From positions 1-35,935 of the forward strand of contig CAZFLD010000044.1 in the NCBI GenBank assembly GCA_964519835.1: 35,935 nucleotides of DNA. Direction: 5' to 3'. A program made the translations under genes and the position numbers. Below the pieces are notes generated by a model. That model worked only from the letters and a program-made list of their open reading frames with translations, did not search any database and was not told the DNA's origin. Origin of the DNA: CAZFLD01 sp964519835 (lineage in GTDB: Bacteria; Spirochaetota; Spirochaetia; DSM-27196; CAZFLD01). Positions 31,855-35,935 of the stretch are shown here, in pieces. The stretch's first letter is position 1. Every line of letters starts with the position of its first letter.

Positions 31855-33074
31855 CTTTGTCCCTCGTTTGTCAGAAGCCTATCACTTCTCCACCATACCA
31901 CGTCTACGCGGTCCTCCCGAACCAGCATGCCCGTTAAGATTCCCCTGGGAGCGACCACAAACTCCTTGAAAATCAACCCCGTGCTGTCGAAACGCAGATT
32001 CCGGCGTCGTATGACCCGGCCGTCCGGCGCCAACAAGAGAAGCTGGGCCGAGTTCTCGGACTCGGGGCTCAAGAAAAAAAGGACACCCTCCGGTCCAGTG
32101 CCGATAAGCTCGTAGGCGTACTCAACCTCTTGGCGGGCGAATATATTGTCATCCTCGAGCACACGAACATTCCTCGGGACATCGACAAATCGTTCGTAGC
32201 GGCCCGTGCGAAGATCAAGCTCGTAAACCCGCGTTAGGATATGCTCGACGCCGAATTGCGGTGCCGGACCGGTGTTCCCTCCACGGGGGTAGTAGTACAG
32301 CATAACGTACAAAACGGGGCGGTCCGGGGCTGCAACGACGTTTTGCAGGCTTGGTATGTAGTTCCTTTGGTCGGGCACGGGTAGCCGATCGAAGGATATG
32401 TCTACCGTGGTAACCAAGTTGCCGCCGTTATCAAACCGATACACGAGGCTACCGCGAAGGCCCCGTGCCACAACGGTAAGACTACCGTCGGTGGATAGGA
32501 AAAGATCGCTGATAAAGGAGAACGGCGAACCGCCTACCCCCTCTCGTCCGATGTAGTCGCGGTAGGACCCTTCGGGGCCAAACCGTCGCACCACCCTGTC
32601 GCGGATAAGACCCGATTCCTCGTCGTAGACCGCCCGCTCTTCGGGAAGCCTATCTTCGACGAGGATGCTTCGGTCCGCCGCAACCAGCAAGTCGCCGATC
32701 CCGTGGAAGCTGTACGCCGTGGCCCGCAAATTCGTAAGCGTTTCACGCTCGTCGGCCGTATCGAGAGTTACGGGCCGCGGATTCTGATCCGGGTTGTAGA
32801 TTAGAGTCAGCAGATCGCCGAAGGACGTGAATTGCATAACTTTGTCGGCATTTCCGTTTGCGATGTAGATGATGCCGTCCCGCATGTAAATCCTATTCTT
32901 ATGCAGTGTGGAGACACCCTCGATCTGAAAGAGATCCATGTCGTCCTCGAGTTTTCCAATGTTGAGGCTAAACAGATTCTGTGTTTCGAGTGTAAGAATT
33001 TCTTGCCGGCGGCAGGCTCCCAGAAGGGTCAGCGCAGCAAGGCATGCGGTGCCAATCAGAATACGGCTCTTCAT
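31851..33074 (-). CDS. lipoprotein, possible beta-propeller, unknown function
   Basis: A 407-residue exported lipoprotein. The N-terminus is a type II signal peptide with lipobox LLGAC (Cys at residue 21), so it would be lipid-anchored. The rest is beta-rich, with repeated pieces of the YMRDGIIYIANGNADKVMQF kind, DLLVAADRSILV, LFLSTDGSLTVVARG and EGVLFFLSPES, spaced about 50 residues apart, as in NHL/propeller-like proteins. I recognise no specific family, although similar lipoproteins are common in spirochaetes. ATG 33074 has no Shine-Dalgarno and lies only about eight bases after the predicted transcription start. It is first in the operon with nnr and divergent from secA. Confidence 0.85.
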   Translation of the reverse strand: MKSRILIGTACLAALTLLGACRRQEILTLETQNLFSLNIGKLEDDMDLFQIEGVSTLHKNRIYMRDGIIYIANGNADKVMQFTSFGDLLTLIYNPDQNPRPVTLDTADERETLTNLRATAYSFHGIGDLLVAADRSILVEDRLPEERAVYDEESGLIRDRVVRRFGPEGSYRDYIGREGVGGSPFSFISDLFLSTDGSLTVVARGLRGSLVYRFDNGGNLVTTVDISFDRLPVPDQRNYIPSLQNVVAAPDRPVLYVMLYYYPRGGNTGPAPQFGVEHILTRVYELDLRTGRYERFVDVPRNVRVLEDDNIFARQEVEYAYELIGTGPEGVLFFLSPESENSAQLLLLAPDGRVIRRRNLRFDSTGLIFKEFVVAPRGILTGMLVREDRVDVVWWRSDRLLTNEGQR

Positions 33075-33083
33075 CGCGCTTGC

Positions 33084-33100
33084 CGCGCATACTATGCGCG
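33084..33100. promoter_or_regulatory. perfect palindrome over the lipoprotein -10 box
   Basis: CGCGCATA (33084-33091), a single C (33092) and TATGCGCG (33093-33100) form a 17-bp palindrome, exact in every arm position. It covers the -10 box of the leftward promoter, the classic place for a repressor operator. It also lies upstream of the secA promoter. Confidence 0.6.
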
Positions 33101-33117
33101 CCGCAGCCGGATGTCAA
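33089..33117 (-). promoter_or_regulatory. promoter of the lipoprotein-nnr operon
   Basis: On the minus strand, perfect TTGACA (33117-33112) is followed after 17 bases by TAGTAT (33094-33089, 4/6). The transcript would begin near 33082, about eight bases before the ATG. Confidence 0.6.
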
Positions 33118-33130
33118 CGAACCGGCAATC

Positions 33131-33159
33131 TTGACCGTAGGATACCGCAAAGCTACACT
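33131..33159 (+). promoter_or_regulatory. promoter for leaderless secA transcript
   Basis: TTGACC (33131-33136, 5/6) is followed after 17 bases by TACACT (33154-33159, 4/6). The A of the secA ATG (33166) is seven bases after the -10 box, the usual distance to a transcription start. There is no Shine-Dalgarno before the ATG. Confidence 0.55.
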
Positions 33160-33165
33160 TTTACT

Positions 33166-35919
<2,754 letters not shown>

Positions 35920-35935
35920 ATAGGTACCCGACGGG

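Overview
The window looks like a chromosomal segment of a spirochaete. I infer this from two tandem FlaB-type flagellins followed by flaG and fliD, an flgN-flgK-flgL-fliW-csrA operon, PilZ-domain proteins next to the flagellar genes, and an operon style with many 1-4 base overlaps and many GTG/TTG starts. The base composition is moderately GC-rich. A lycopene-cyclase/CruF-like pair suggests a pigmented, free-living member of the Spirochaetaceae rather than a host-restricted one. The species cannot be named from the sequence alone.

Layout. 1-2285: infC-rpmI-rplT followed in the same operon by a ZapB-like coiled-coil gene and zapA, so translation and cell division are linked. 2268-3263 (minus): adenosine-kinase-like PfkB kinase. 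3332-5351: PilZ protein plus TPR protein. 5334-7306 (minus): carotenoid operon (lycopene cyclase, then CruF-like hydratase). 7606-15654: flaB1, flaB2, flaG, fliD, an unknown gene in the place usually held by fliS, a membrane-anchored PilZ protein, a small unknown gene, tsaE and tsaB. 15678-20131 (minus): flgN-flgK-flgL-fliW-csrA behind a good sigma-28 promoter. 20301-24491: secreted GH3 N-acetylglucosaminidase, GNAT acetyltransferase, glycogen synthase. 24442-27976 (minus): mrfA-mrfB DNA repair pair. 28050-29333: glgC. 29367-29780 (minus): small membrane protein. 29826-33074 (minus): lipoprotein, Nnr and a single-pass membrane protein. 33166-35919: secA. I see no tRNA, rRNA, CRISPR array, insertion sequence or prophage.

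Main theme. The window contains what looks like a complete FliW-CsrA-flagellin control circuit. Both flagellin leaders carry the same two-part CsrA target: a short GC hairpin presenting GGA in a six-base loop closed by C-G, and a second GGA inside the Shine-Dalgarno, 24-25 bases apart and at the same distance from the ATG. The flaG Shine-Dalgarno matches 10 of 12 positions of the CsrA consensus, and the flgN Shine-Dalgarno also lies in a GGA loop. CsrA has a long C-terminal tail, and fliW lies directly upstream of csrA with a one-base overlap.

A second theme is unusual translation starts. secA, the GH3 gene, the first PilZ gene and the lipoprotein gene have no Shine-Dalgarno but have -35/-10 boxes placed so that transcription would begin at, or a few bases before, the start codon. 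tsaE and glgC have good Shine-Dalgarnos positioned for AUA and CUG. The lipoprotein promoter has a perfect 8+1+8 palindrome over its -10 box, a likely repressor site.
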